DNA of 64,000 bases from positions 27,440 through 91,439 of the forward strand of contig JAAEYW010000016.1 in assembly GCA_018223185.1 (NCBI GenBank), read 5' to 3'. Below are positions 17,678 through 25,503 of the stretch, in pieces (position 1 is the stretch's first letter; every line of letters starts with the position of its first letter). The notes under the pieces are model-generated. The model searched no databases. It worked only from the letters and a program-made list of their open reading frames with translations, and was not told the origin of the DNA. A program made the translations under genes and the position numbers. This DNA comes from Oceanospirillales bacterium (GTDB lineage: Bacteria > Pseudomonadota > Gammaproteobacteria > Pseudomonadales > Balneatricaceae).

Positions 17678-18622
17678 ATGTCTGATATTGCAAATAACGT
17701 AGCGAATGCTGATCTGCCGATCTATGGCTCACTGGGGATGACTTTTATGGAGTTTCCGGTGGTGAGTGATCTGACCACGTCTGATGCGGATGTGATTGTT
17801 GCCGGAGTGCCGTTTGATATGGCGACCTCAGGTCGTTCCGGTGCCCGCTTCGGGCCACAGGGGGTGCGTCAGGCTTCAGCTCAGCTAATCTGGGAAGGCG
17901 CGCGCTGGCCGTGGCAGTTCGCTCTGGATGACCATCTGAAAGTGGCAGATTCGGGCAATGTATTGTTTAAGCATGGTGAGCCGCAGACGATGGTGGATAA
18001 CCTTCAGGCTCATATCAGCGCTATCCTGAATGCAGGTAAATCTTCGCTGACCCTGGGTGGCGATCACTTTATTACCCTGCCGGTCTTGCGTGCCTATGCT
18101 AAAAAACATGGGCCACTGGCGCTGATCCATTTCGATGCCCATACCGATACCTATTCCGGAGGCACTAAATATGATCACGGCACGCTGTTTCATCATGCTG
18201 TAGAAGAGGGGCTGGTGGACACGGAACACTCTATTCAGATCGGTATCCGCACCGCCTATGATGTTGATGGTCACCCCTTTGAGGTGCTGGATGCCGCCTG
18301 GGTTGGCGATCATGGCCCGAAGGGTATTCTCGAGCATATTCATGCCCGGGTTGGTGACCGCAAAGCCTATGTCAGCTTTGATATTGATGGTCTTGACCCT
18401 GCTTTTGCACCGGGCACAGGTACCCCGGTATCGGGCGGGATGACGATGGATTGTGCTCTGAAAGTGATTCGGGGTCTGCAGGGGCTGAATCTGGTGGGGA
18501 TGGATGTAGTTGAGGTTGCTCCTGCCTATGATCACGCTGAGATCACTTCGCTGGCCGGAGCCACTCTGGCGCTGGAATACCTTTATGTTGTCGCTGCAAA
18601 CAGGATGGCTGCGAATAAATAG
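17678..18622 (+). CDS. speB: Agmatinase
   Basis: A 314-residue ureohydrolase. Manganese-binding motifs are GGDHFITLP, HFDAHTDTY and SFDIDGLDPAFAPG. The whole protein closely follows E. coli SpeB, including VPFDMATSGRSG and the C-terminal EVAPAYDHAEITSLAGATLALE. It hydrolyses agmatine to putrescine and urea, so it can feed the polyamine catabolic genes nearby. Guanidinobutyrase is a less likely alternative. The ATG at 17678 follows AAGTGGGG by six bases; the GTG at 17666 is rejected. A strong terminator follows the stop. Confidence 0.85.
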   Translation: MSDIANNVANADLPIYGSLGMTFMEFPVVSDLTTSDADVIVAGVPFDMATSGRSGARFGPQGVRQASAQLIWEGARWPWQFALDDHLKVADSGNVLFKHGEPQTMVDNLQAHISAILNAGKSSLTLGGDHFITLPVLRAYAKKHGPLALIHFDAHTDTYSGGTKYDHGTLFHHAVEEGLVDTEHSIQIGIRTAYDVDGHPFEVLDAAWVGDHGPKGILEHIHARVGDRKAYVSFDIDGLDPAFAPGTGTPVSGGMTMDCALKVIRGLQGLNLVGMDVVEVAPAYDHAEITSLAGATLALEYLYVVAANRMAANK

Positions 18623-18654
18623 CGTTGCCTGAAACCGCTTTGCTCACTATCTTT

Positions 18655-18689
18655 GGCTGCTTATTTGTCTAAATAAGCAGCCTTTTTTT
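18655..18689 (+). terminator. Terminator after speB
   Basis: A perfect 12-base stem (GGCTGCTTATTT and its complement) with a GTCT loop and seven T. It overlaps the stop region of the convergent MocR gene, whose last codons read into the stem. Confidence 0.88.
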
Positions 18690-20255
18690 CGCCTTTCTCT
18701 TTTTTCTGTGTTTCCGATGGACACAACTCTTTGGCCATTTTGAATAAATAAAGCGCTTTATAGCGCGTTTTTTTAAATGACTATCCAGAATCGGTTTCAG
18801 GCGTGCCAGCCCGGTATCAATCTGTGTCTCGTTATAACCTGCAAAGCCGATAACCAGACCGGTGCGCGGAGGCTGTTTATCATAGTAATAAGACAGTGGG
18901 CGGATGCCCAGTCCCTCATTCATTGCTTGTGCTGCAATCGCTGTGTCATCGCTGCCCGGCGGGAGCAGAAAAACGCCATGCATTCCGCCATCACTGGGTT
19001 CCCAGACTAACTGCTGTGAAAATGTTTCATCTATCCGTTGTAACAGATAGCTGCGCCGGGTTTTATAGAGCTTGCGCATCCGTCTCAGGTGGCTGGTAAA
19101 CAGGCCGCGGGCCATAAAGTCTGCCAGTGCCAGCTGGGGTAATGAAGACAGTCCGCCGTCCATAAACCCCCGCATCCGGTTAAAGGGGTCTACCAGTGCT
19201 GGTGGAAGCACCAGATAAGCAAGTCGCATCGACGGATGCAGAATGCGGCTGAAGGTGCCGGAATAGATTACACAGTGCTCGCCATCCAGCCCCTGAAGCG
19301 CTGTCAGCGGTGGGCCATCAAAGCGGAACTCACTGTCGTAATCATCCTCAATAATGCAGCAGCCATGCTTTCTGGCCCACTTGAGCAGCTGCAAGCGGCG
19401 TTCAAGGCTCAGAGTGAAACCTAATGGGAAGTTGCGTGAGGGGGTGATAAAGGCCAGCCGGGCGTCCTGTGAATCATGCAGAACCGTGTCTGTGTCAAAG
19501 CCCTGTCGATCGATCGGCACAGAAACCTTAATGCCGCCGACGTTACTGATCGCGCCATCAATACCTGGAAAGCCCGGGTCTTCAACCAGCACTTTATCTC
19601 CGGGATTAAGCAGCATTGAAAAGGCCAGCTGCATCCCTTGTTGCGAACCGGAGCAGATCATCACTTGTTGCATATCGCAGCGAATACCGCGGGTGGCATT
19701 CAGGTAGGCGGCTATCTGAGAGCGTAGCGCGGGTTCCCCCATAAAATTACGCCCGCTGCTGAACTTCATCTGTTTGCCTGCGTGTGCCACAGAGCGTTGC
19801 CATTGTTGCCAGGGAAACTGATCCAGTGCGGCGATTGCCGGAAGCAATAGCTGTTGCGGGTGCTGATGAAAGAGCGGACGAATCTGCTCAAGCTGTTTGC
19901 TCTTGGCGGACAAGCGAACCGCTTGAGCGTCTGGGGCAGGGCTGTGGTGTTCTGTTGGCAGGTTCAGTGACAGCTGCTGCGAGACATAGCTGCCGTCTCC
20001 GTGACGGGTTTCGATGTAACCCTCAGCCAGCAGCATCTCATATACCTGTTTAACCGTATTGCGGGAGAGACTCAGCAGTTCAGCCAGTTCCCGGCTTGAG
20101 GGCAGACGGCTTTGTGCCGGAAGTTCTCCTGAAAGAATCCGTTGCTGGATATAGCTAAACAGCGCCCGATAGCGTGGGCGCTGAGTTGTACTCTGCTGCA
20201 GAAAGGGGGTAAAGCTTTCTGAGTGGGGCTGCTGTTTATCGAAGTGTGTTGTCAA
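18669..20255 (-). CDS. MocR/PdxR-type regulator with altered PLP site
   Basis: A 528-residue GntR-MocR protein: winged helix at about residues 30-90 (LPSSRELAELLSLSRNTVKQ) joined to a fold-type-I aminotransferase domain. In GabR/PdxR relatives the cofactor lysine lies in GTFSK; here it is GTFSR with arginine at residue 337 (codon CGC, plus-strand 19245-19247). The pocket motif usually TPSHQFP reads TPSRNFP. The aspartate motif IIEDDYDSEFRF is kept. The gene is divergent from a PNPOx-fold protein gene, a common MocR arrangement. The lysine-rich C-terminus is translated into the speB terminator. Confidence 0.85.
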   Translation of the reverse strand: MTTHFDKQQPHSESFTPFLQQSTTQRPRYRALFSYIQQRILSGELPAQSRLPSSRELAELLSLSRNTVKQVYEMLLAEGYIETRHGDGSYVSQQLSLNLPTEHHSPAPDAQAVRLSAKSKQLEQIRPLFHQHPQQLLLPAIAALDQFPWQQWQRSVAHAGKQMKFSSGRNFMGEPALRSQIAAYLNATRGIRCDMQQVMICSGSQQGMQLAFSMLLNPGDKVLVEDPGFPGIDGAISNVGGIKVSVPIDRQGFDTDTVLHDSQDARLAFITPSRNFPLGFTLSLERRLQLLKWARKHGCCIIEDDYDSEFRFDGPPLTALQGLDGEHCVIYSGTFSRILHPSMRLAYLVLPPALVDPFNRMRGFMDGGLSSLPQLALADFMARGLFTSHLRRMRKLYKTRRSYLLQRIDETFSQQLVWEPSDGGMHGVFLLPPGSDDTAIAAQAMNEGLGIRPLSYYYDKQPPRTGLVIGFAGYNETQIDTGLARLKPILDSHLKKRAIKRFIYSKWPKSCVHRKHRKKRKAKKRLLI

Positions 20256-20281
20256 AATGGGCCTTATTAGTTTATCTGAAT

Positions 20282-20300
20282 TGGATCTTTTTTAGATCCA
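20282..20300. promoter_or_regulatory. Inverted repeat between mocR and PNPOx-like genes
   Basis: TGGATCT and AGATCCA are perfect seven-base arms around TTTTT, placed in the 100-base divergent promoter. It is a candidate operator for the MocR regulator; no direct evidence exists. Confidence 0.4.
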
Positions 20301-20355
20301 CTATAGTAGTTAATCTCATCCTTTCATACTTAACACTGATAACGAAGGACCAACA

Positions 20356-20952
20356 ATGAGCGAGATTGCAGTAACCGGGCGAACCCGGGTGAAGCGTGGC
20401 AGGAAGGCAGCTAACTATGACAGAGAGACCATCAATCGCATTATCGATGAAGCCTGGGTGTGTAACATTGGCATCAGCGCAGCTGGCCAGGCAATGGTGC
20501 AACCTACATCACATTGGCGCATAGGTGATGAACTGTTTCTTCATGGGTCGGTGAAAAATGCTCTGTTTCAGCAGGTGATGAAAGGAGAGACTGCCTGTAT
20601 CTCTCTGTTTTTACTGGATGGTTTGGTATTTGCCCGTTCAGCATATCATCACTCGGTGAACTTTCGCTCTGTGGTGCTATATGGCAACGGCAGGCTGGTG
20701 GATGATCCTCGCGAAAAACGTTCAGCACTGGATGCCATGCTGGAAAAATACTCACCCGGCCGTTCGTCCGAGGCACGTCCGCCTAATGAAACTGAGATGA
20801 AGGTTACCGCTGTATTTGCGTTTCCGATTGAGGAGGTCTCCGCTAAGATCCGTACCGGTGGCCCCAACGAGGAACCGGAAGATATGGCCCTGGATATCTG
20901 GGCTGGTGTTAAACCTGTAAGCGCTGTTGTCGGAGAACTGATTCCCGATTAG
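20356..20952 (+). CDS. PNPOx-fold FMN-binding protein
   Basis: A 198-residue member of the pyridoxamine-phosphate-oxidase-like split-barrel family. Visible marks are the strand ACISLFLLDGLVFARSAYHHS and YRS-like FRSVVLYGNGRLVDD, common to flavin-nucleotide-binding proteins. These often act on pyridoxal compounds, haem or flavins; the substrate here is unknown. It is divergent from the MocR gene and probably its target. A GAAGGA lies about ten bases before the ATG. It is not a true PdxH, whose C-terminal signature is missing. Confidence 0.75.
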   Translation: MSEIAVTGRTRVKRGRKAANYDRETINRIIDEAWVCNIGISAAGQAMVQPTSHWRIGDELFLHGSVKNALFQQVMKGETACISLFLLDGLVFARSAYHHSVNFRSVVLYGNGRLVDDPREKRSALDAMLEKYSPGRSSEARPPNETEMKVTAVFAFPIEEVSAKIRTGGPNEEPEDMALDIWAGVKPVSAVVGELIPD

Positions 20953-21018
20953 TAGAAACGTTCTCAATGGATTGCTGAGCTTTGCCTATACTGCCTGTTA
21001 TCAGGGTTGGAGAGCGCA

Positions 21019-21864
21019 ATGGTTTATTGTATGCAGCGTATTCATTCTTTGCTGGTGTTGACACTGTTAACAGCACTGCTGTCTGCCTGCAGTCATCTTT
21101 CTGATTTCGAAGCTGATTCCAGAACCCGGGTAAAGGATAATTCGGAGGTGGCTAAACAGCAGTTTAGTCAGGGATTAGATGTGACTCAGGGGCGGGGAAC
21201 GTCGCAGGATTATCAGCAGGGTGTCCGGCTGTTTGAACAGTCCGCTATGAATGGCTCGCCGAAAGGCGCCTATCTGGCCGGAATGTCATATCTGACTGGC
21301 AGAGGAGTAACTACCAGCTTTCCAGATGCCGCACACTGGTTAGACATTGCCGCCAGTAAAGATCACCCGGCGGCGTTATATCAGCTTGCGGTCCTGTATA
21401 TGAATGGTAAAGGGGTTAAAAAAGACCGTTTATGGGCCGGTTTTTTGCTGAGTCGTGCCGCGGACCTGGGTCATAAACAGGCCATGTTTGATCTGGGCGT
21501 TGTCTATGCCCGGGGATTGGGATTGCCGCAAAACCCAGCGGCTGCCTGGTATTGGTTTACGCAGGCTGAAAGACGCAGGGTGTCATTAGCGACAGAGCTG
21601 AAAAACAGAATGTATGCTCTTAGCACAACCTCGGCGCGACAATATGCCAGCCGTACAATGGCTTATCATTCAGGACGGGTTGATCGCTCAACTACGTTGT
21701 TTTTACAGCTTCGGTTGAACGAACTGGGTTATGCATCAGGTCCGGCTGATGGTATCTGGGGGCTTAAAACCGATTATGCTTACCGCCATTTTACGCGGCA
21801 GGCATTGCTGCTCAGTCACCTGGAAATCAGCTGGCAGAACCTGCAACTGATCAGAGACTTTTAA
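21019..21864 (+). CDS. Sel1-repeat lipoprotein with peptidoglycan-binding end
   Basis: A 281-residue lipoprotein. The signal sequence ends LLSAC, a lipobox. Sel1-like repeats cover about residues 50-190 (GTSQDYQQGVRLFEQSA, GAYLAGMSYLTGRGV, ALYQLAVLYMNGKGV, AMFDLGVVYARGLGL). The C-terminus (LQLRLNELGYASGPADGIWG) is a PG_binding_1 unit, which attaches proteins to peptidoglycan. Such proteins organise envelope complexes. The start at 21019 follows GGAGAG; 21031 is an alternative that leaves the lipobox intact. It is followed by convergent genes on the other strand. Confidence 0.7.
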   Translation: MVYCMQRIHSLLVLTLLTALLSACSHLSDFEADSRTRVKDNSEVAKQQFSQGLDVTQGRGTSQDYQQGVRLFEQSAMNGSPKGAYLAGMSYLTGRGVTTSFPDAAHWLDIAASKDHPAALYQLAVLYMNGKGVKKDRLWAGFLLSRAADLGHKQAMFDLGVVYARGLGLPQNPAAAWYWFTQAERRRVSLATELKNRMYALSTTSARQYASRTMAYHSGRVDRSTTLFLQLRLNELGYASGPADGIWGLKTDYAYRHFTRQALLLSHLEISWQNLQLIRDF

Positions 21865-22469
21865 CTTCCGGCTTCTGGCCCTGTAACTGAATCAGGCTCA
21901 GCTTCAGGCTCTATGCTCAGAAGGGCATTTACGGCCGATACGACCTCTTCATTGATCTCTTTATTGGCAGCCTGTCCAAGAAAGCCCATCGCGGTTTGTT
22001 CCAGTTCAGCCTGTTCCTCTTCAGTGGCGGCTTCCCTGGCTGCATAAACAGCGGCTTCATATTGGGCAATCAAACCGACAGCTGAGTTGAGTGAGGCATG
22101 AGCCCGGGCTGTTTCAGATGCATGGGCAGCATTGAGTCGGCCAAGGGTGGCAGCAACCGATTTTTGATTATTGCCCAGCCCTTTGCCATTTCCAGGGCCA
22201 TGACTGTTTGCAGTCGCTGATTTTCCCGGACCATTGTCATAATGGCCAAACGCATTTCCATTGCCGTGGCCTGCACTGGCTGAATTACCATTACTGCCGC
22301 CATTGCCATTGCCGTTACTGCCGCCATTGCCGCCGCCGTCACCTCCCTTGGCCAGAGCCTGGTTTCCCAGATCAAAACCTGTAATCTGCTGGGTGATAAC
22401 GGGCGCTGCAGTCAGCGCTATCAGTAGCGTTGTTGCGCTTAAGATCGAAAACCGTGTTTTGGCGAACAT
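21861..22469 (-). CDS. Secreted Gly/Asn-rich protein of unknown function
   Basis: A 202-residue exported protein. The signal peptide (about residues 1-31) is followed by a low-complexity segment rich in Gly, Asn, Ser and His (repeats of GNGGSNGN), then a helical, Ala/Glu-rich C-terminus without known domain. The ATG at 22469 follows GAGG by eight bases, and the signal peptide starts there. The stop overlaps the convergent Sel1 gene by four bases. Function is unknown; a surface or cell-envelope role is possible. Confidence 0.6.
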   Translation of the reverse strand: MFAKTRFSILSATTLLIALTAAPVITQQITGFDLGNQALAKGGDGGGNGGSNGNGNGGSNGNSASAGHGNGNAFGHYDNGPGKSATANSHGPGNGKGLGNNQKSVAATLGRLNAAHASETARAHASLNSAVGLIAQYEAAVYAAREAATEEEQAELEQTAMGFLGQAANKEINEEVVSAVNALLSIEPEAEPDSVTGPEAGS

Positions 22470-22534
22470 AGCGATAGCCTCGGTATTTGAATACACTCAT
22501 TCTAGTGTGGTTATGGGGAAGCCACAAATGAGTT

Positions 22535-23140
22535 TTATTCTACCCGGTGGGCGCTTTTCTCAATAATCCGGCAGAAATGGTTCAGTAAATAGGGGTCATG
22601 CTTGATGCCTGATTCCCGGTTTATCTGCGCGATTATTTCTGCATGTTTATGGCCCTTATGATAGGAGCGTTTGAAGGCCATCGCATCGTAGCTATCGACG
22701 ATACTGATAATTCTGGCACCGACAGGGATATCTTCACCGGCAATTTTGTCTGGGTAGCCATTACCGTTGAAGTGTTCATGGTGATGGCGAATCATGCTGG
22801 CCGTCTCTGAGGCACCTTCGAGTTCTGTCGAAAGTACAATCTGCTGTCCGATAATCGGGTGGCGGTGCATCACTTCCCAGTCATCAGTATCGAGTTTTCC
22901 GGGTTTCATCAGAATCCGGTCAGGAATGCCTATTTTACCGATATCGTGAAACATAGCGCTGATACTGAGGGCTCTTATCTGGCTTTCACTCAGCCCTGCT
23001 GCCATACCCAGTTCGGTTGCCAGTGCCTGTACCCGGTCAGAGTGATCAAGTGTTGACTGATCCCGGAAACCAAGTGCAGTTGTCAGCGCTTTGGTTCGGT
23101 CTTCCAGTGTCTGATAGGTTAGCCTTTCAGCCGGGCTCAT
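22535..23140 (-). CDS. HD-GYP-type phosphodiesterase, stand-alone
   Basis: A 201-residue HD-GYP domain with little else. The metal site is visible in HSDRVQALATELG, MFHDIGKIGIPDRIL, the HRHP motif, and RHHHEHFNGNGYP (consensus HHExxDGxGYP). Such enzymes hydrolyse cyclic di-GMP. The usual receiver or sensory domain is missing, so regulation must come from a partner. The histidines and aspartates required for catalysis all appear present. Confidence 0.85.
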   Translation of the reverse strand: MSPAERLTYQTLEDRTKALTTALGFRDQSTLDHSDRVQALATELGMAAGLSESQIRALSISAMFHDIGKIGIPDRILMKPGKLDTDDWEVMHRHPIIGQQIVLSTELEGASETASMIRHHHEHFNGNGYPDKIAGEDIPVGARIISIVDSYDAMAFKRSYHKGHKHAEIIAQINRESGIKHDPYLLNHFCRIIEKSAHRVE

Positions 23141-23280
23141 AGATACATCCTCTGTTCAATGTAACCTGATATTACATGAACGCTGCTTAGTACTGAAACA
23201 ATGTTGTCGGTAAGTTGCATCATATTTCTTTATTGCTCTTACAGAGCTAATCTTGAATTTAAGAGTTATAAATAACGGAC

Positions 23281-23733
23281 ATGTTACGGCGTATGAAATA
23301 CTTCACTACGGGGTTGCTGTTACTGCTGTTACTGAGCGGTTGCTCCACTGCAGGGAGATTTGGCTCCGAAAATTATATTGTTGATCTCAGATGGCAACGT
23401 TACTGTATTGATGGCGGGGCTGATTGCCGGTCTTTTTCACTTATCGGCCCTTCTTACAGAGAGCAGTGGATCGCTGATGCGTTCGGTATGCCTGAACAAT
23501 ATTACAGCTGGACTGGCGATGAGCTGGTGGCCTTAGTATTGAATCCCCCTGATGGCAGTTATCAGCCAGAGCCGATTGGCGGCGGACAATACCGCGTACC
23601 ACCGACTTTCGCAACCCATGTGGTTTGGGATGTATTGGCAATGGAATACTACTTGCTTTATCGCAATGATAATGGCTCCCAGGCGGTTCAGGAGCCGTGG
23701 CCGCAGCCGCGTCGGTTCTCTGTTCCTCAGTGA
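23281..23733 (+). CDS. Small lipoprotein of unknown function
   Basis: A 150-residue protein. The signal sequence ends LLLSGCSTAG, a clear lipobox. The mature part is rich in aromatic residues, with two cysteines near the start (YCIDGGADC) and no recognised domain. It may begin at 23293 (second ATG); both keep the lipobox. It is convergent with the LysE gene. Function unknown. Confidence 0.6.
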   Translation: MLRRMKYFTTGLLLLLLLSGCSTAGRFGSENYIVDLRWQRYCIDGGADCRSFSLIGPSYREQWIADAFGMPEQYYSWTGDELVALVLNPPDGSYQPEPIGGGQYRVPPTFATHVVWDVLAMEYYLLYRNDNGSQAVQEPWPQPRRFSVPQ

Positions 23734-23741
23734 ACGGTTTG

Positions 23742-24362
23742 TCAGCCCAGCGCCAGCCAGACACCTACACCGACCATTAGCGATCCGGCAATCCGGTTCA
23801 TGAGTTTTACATTGCCCCGGTCCAGCAGCAGATGCCGTAGCGCCTTTCCGCCGCTGGCGTAGATTAGTAAACAACTGAACTCTAACAGCAGAATCATCGC
23901 TATGAGTATCGACAGTTGTGGAGCCATCGGCTGGCTCTGGTCCAGAAACGGGGGCAACAGGGTGACAAAGAAAGCCCAGCCTTTAGGGTTGGCAATTGCG
24001 GTGATAAAGCCGTTCAGCGCGAGCTGTAAATTGCCCTGATGTCTTGTTTCGCTACCGGGCTCTGGCATCACCAGTTTGCCTTTGGATTGCCACATCTGAA
24101 TCCCCAGCCAGATCAGATAGGCCCCGCCGCCGAACTTCAGAAAGATAAATGCCTGTGGAAATTGCAGCATGAGCGTCGCAACACCTACCGCAGAAGCGGT
24201 AGCGACCAGACCCACGCCAAGCAGTTCGCCCCACATCATATGCAGGCTGCGGCGCACCCCGATGGACATGCCCAGACTCAGTGACAGTGTCATGCACATT
24301 CCGGGGGTAATTGAGACAAAGAAAAACGTAGATATAAAAATGGAGAGTATTGCAGCTGACAT
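23742..24362 (-). CDS. LysE/RhtB family amino-acid exporter
   Basis: A 206-residue membrane protein with six predicted helices and the LysE/RhtB signature near the start (FFFVSITPGMCMTLSLSLGM) and the segment GGAYLIWLGIQMWQSKG. The family exports amino acids or homoserine lactones. The substrate cannot be read. It ends eight bases from the convergent lipoprotein gene and is followed upstream by the TIGR02001 terminator. Confidence 0.85.
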   Translation of the reverse strand: MSAAILSIFISTFFFVSITPGMCMTLSLSLGMSIGVRRSLHMMWGELLGVGLVATASAVGVATLMLQFPQAFIFLKFGGGAYLIWLGIQMWQSKGKLVMPEPGSETRHQGNLQLALNGFITAIANPKGWAFFVTLLPPFLDQSQPMAPQLSILIAMILLLEFSCLLIYASGGKALRHLLLDRGNVKLMNRIAGSLMVGVGVWLALG

Positions 24363-24421
24363 CCGTGCCTCGAAAATAATAAATTAAAGCCGGATTTTAC
24401 GCCCTGAAACACGAATAAAAA

Positions 24422-24450
24422 AGGCCACACAGAGAAATTCTGTGTGGCCT
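24422..24450 (-). terminator. Terminator for the second TIGR02001 gene
   Basis: A perfect 12-base stem AGGCCACACAGA with a five-base loop. On the minus strand it ends in a run of T (plus-strand AATAAAAAAGG). Confidence 0.85.
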
Positions 24451-24502
24451 CAATCAGACAGCAGAAGGGGTCTGTACGTGCCTGATTCAGTGATAAGCGA
24501 TA

Positions 24503-25189
24503 TTAAAAAGTGCGGGAAACGGTCAGCAGCAGCGTATTATCATTGCGGAACGCGCCAGAGTCGGTTTCGTCTACGTTGTCGATGCTGTTAAACAGGTAAG
24601 CGGCGGAGAGATCCAGGCCAGCAGCAGAACCTGAGATGCCGACAGAGTAATCCTGATAATCATCGATGTCTGCTTTACCCCAGTAATCTCCGGTGCTGTA
24701 TCCGGCGTGAAGATCCAGGCTAACCTCTTCAGTGATGCTGTGACTGTAATCTACGCTATAGTACTGTGCTGATTCTCCGGTGTTAAAGAAATCATCGGAA
24801 TAAGCCATGGTGAAGCCGAAGTCACCGTAATAGAGTGCCAGAGCCAGCTCACCGTACTCTGCGTCTGTGTTATAGCCAGGGTAGGTATAGAAACCGTAGG
24901 AAATGTCATAGCTCAGATCGTCATTGATATCATTGGCAAAGCCAACGTAATAATCAATTTCAAGCTTTGCATCATCTTCAAAATCTACGTTACTACCCCA
25001 GACGCCAGCATACACGCCATTATCAAAAGCAACATCCAGACTGCCCTGTACAGCGGGATCTCCTGCGGATTGAGAGATGCCCCGGAAGCGATAATCGTTG
25101 GTGAATGATACGGTGCCGGTTACGTCAGCAGCCTGAACTGTAGATGCCAGAGCCATTGCAGCGACCAGGCCTGTAAAAATCTTCTTCAT
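24503..25189 (-). CDS. TIGR02001 family outer-membrane protein (polyamine locus copy)
   Basis: A 228-residue paralogue of the protein at 7339-8061. It has a signal peptide ending STVQAADV, the N-terminal strand VSFTNDYRFRGISQSAGDP, many aromatic/acidic strands, and a terminal LLTVSRTF. This is the exact layout of TIGR02001 proteins, a family of unknown function presumed to be outer-membrane barrels. It is divergent from puuC with an unusual shared upstream region, hinting at co-regulation with polyamine catabolism. Confidence 0.78.
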   Translation of the reverse strand: MKKIFTGLVAAMALASTVQAADVTGTVSFTNDYRFRGISQSAGDPAVQGSLDVAFDNGVYAGVWGSNVDFEDDAKLEIDYYVGFANDINDDLSYDISYGFYTYPGYNTDAEYGELALALYYGDFGFTMAYSDDFFNTGESAQYYSVDYSHSITEEVSLDLHAGYSTGDYWGKADIDDYQDYSVGISGSAAGLDLSAAYLFNSIDNVDETDSGAFRNDNTLLLTVSRTF

Positions 25190-25252
25190 CGATTTTTCCT
25201 GTAATAATTTTTATGAATCTTGATTATCTGCAAAGCCTGATGCCGCGGGATA

Positions 25253-25286
25253 TACCCATGGGTAGGTATCTCCTTGGGGGTATCTC
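25253..25286. promoter_or_regulatory. Palindrome and direct repeats between TIGR02001 and puuC genes
   Basis: TACCCATGGGTA at 25253-25264 is a perfect palindrome, followed by two GGTATCTC direct repeats (25265-25272, 25279-25286). A similar GGGGGGTATA stretch with upstream GATACC occurs at 32807-32826, in front of potF. It is a candidate regulator site in the divergent promoter. Confidence 0.35.
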
Positions 25287-25503
25287 TTCAGAGGGGGCTT
25301 ATCGATGAGTGAGTCCTTAACTCTCTTTTTATTGGCGACTCTTGTCACCATTACCTTTATTACCTTTCTGCATACCCCTTCATATATATAGAGAAACCAG
25401 AAACCGGGGGAATATACTGTGTGCAAATATGAATGGGAGCACAGGCAGGGCCTGTTTTCCTGATTCTGCGACTGACGAACAGAGATTCTGGAGAAGAAAA
25501 CCG

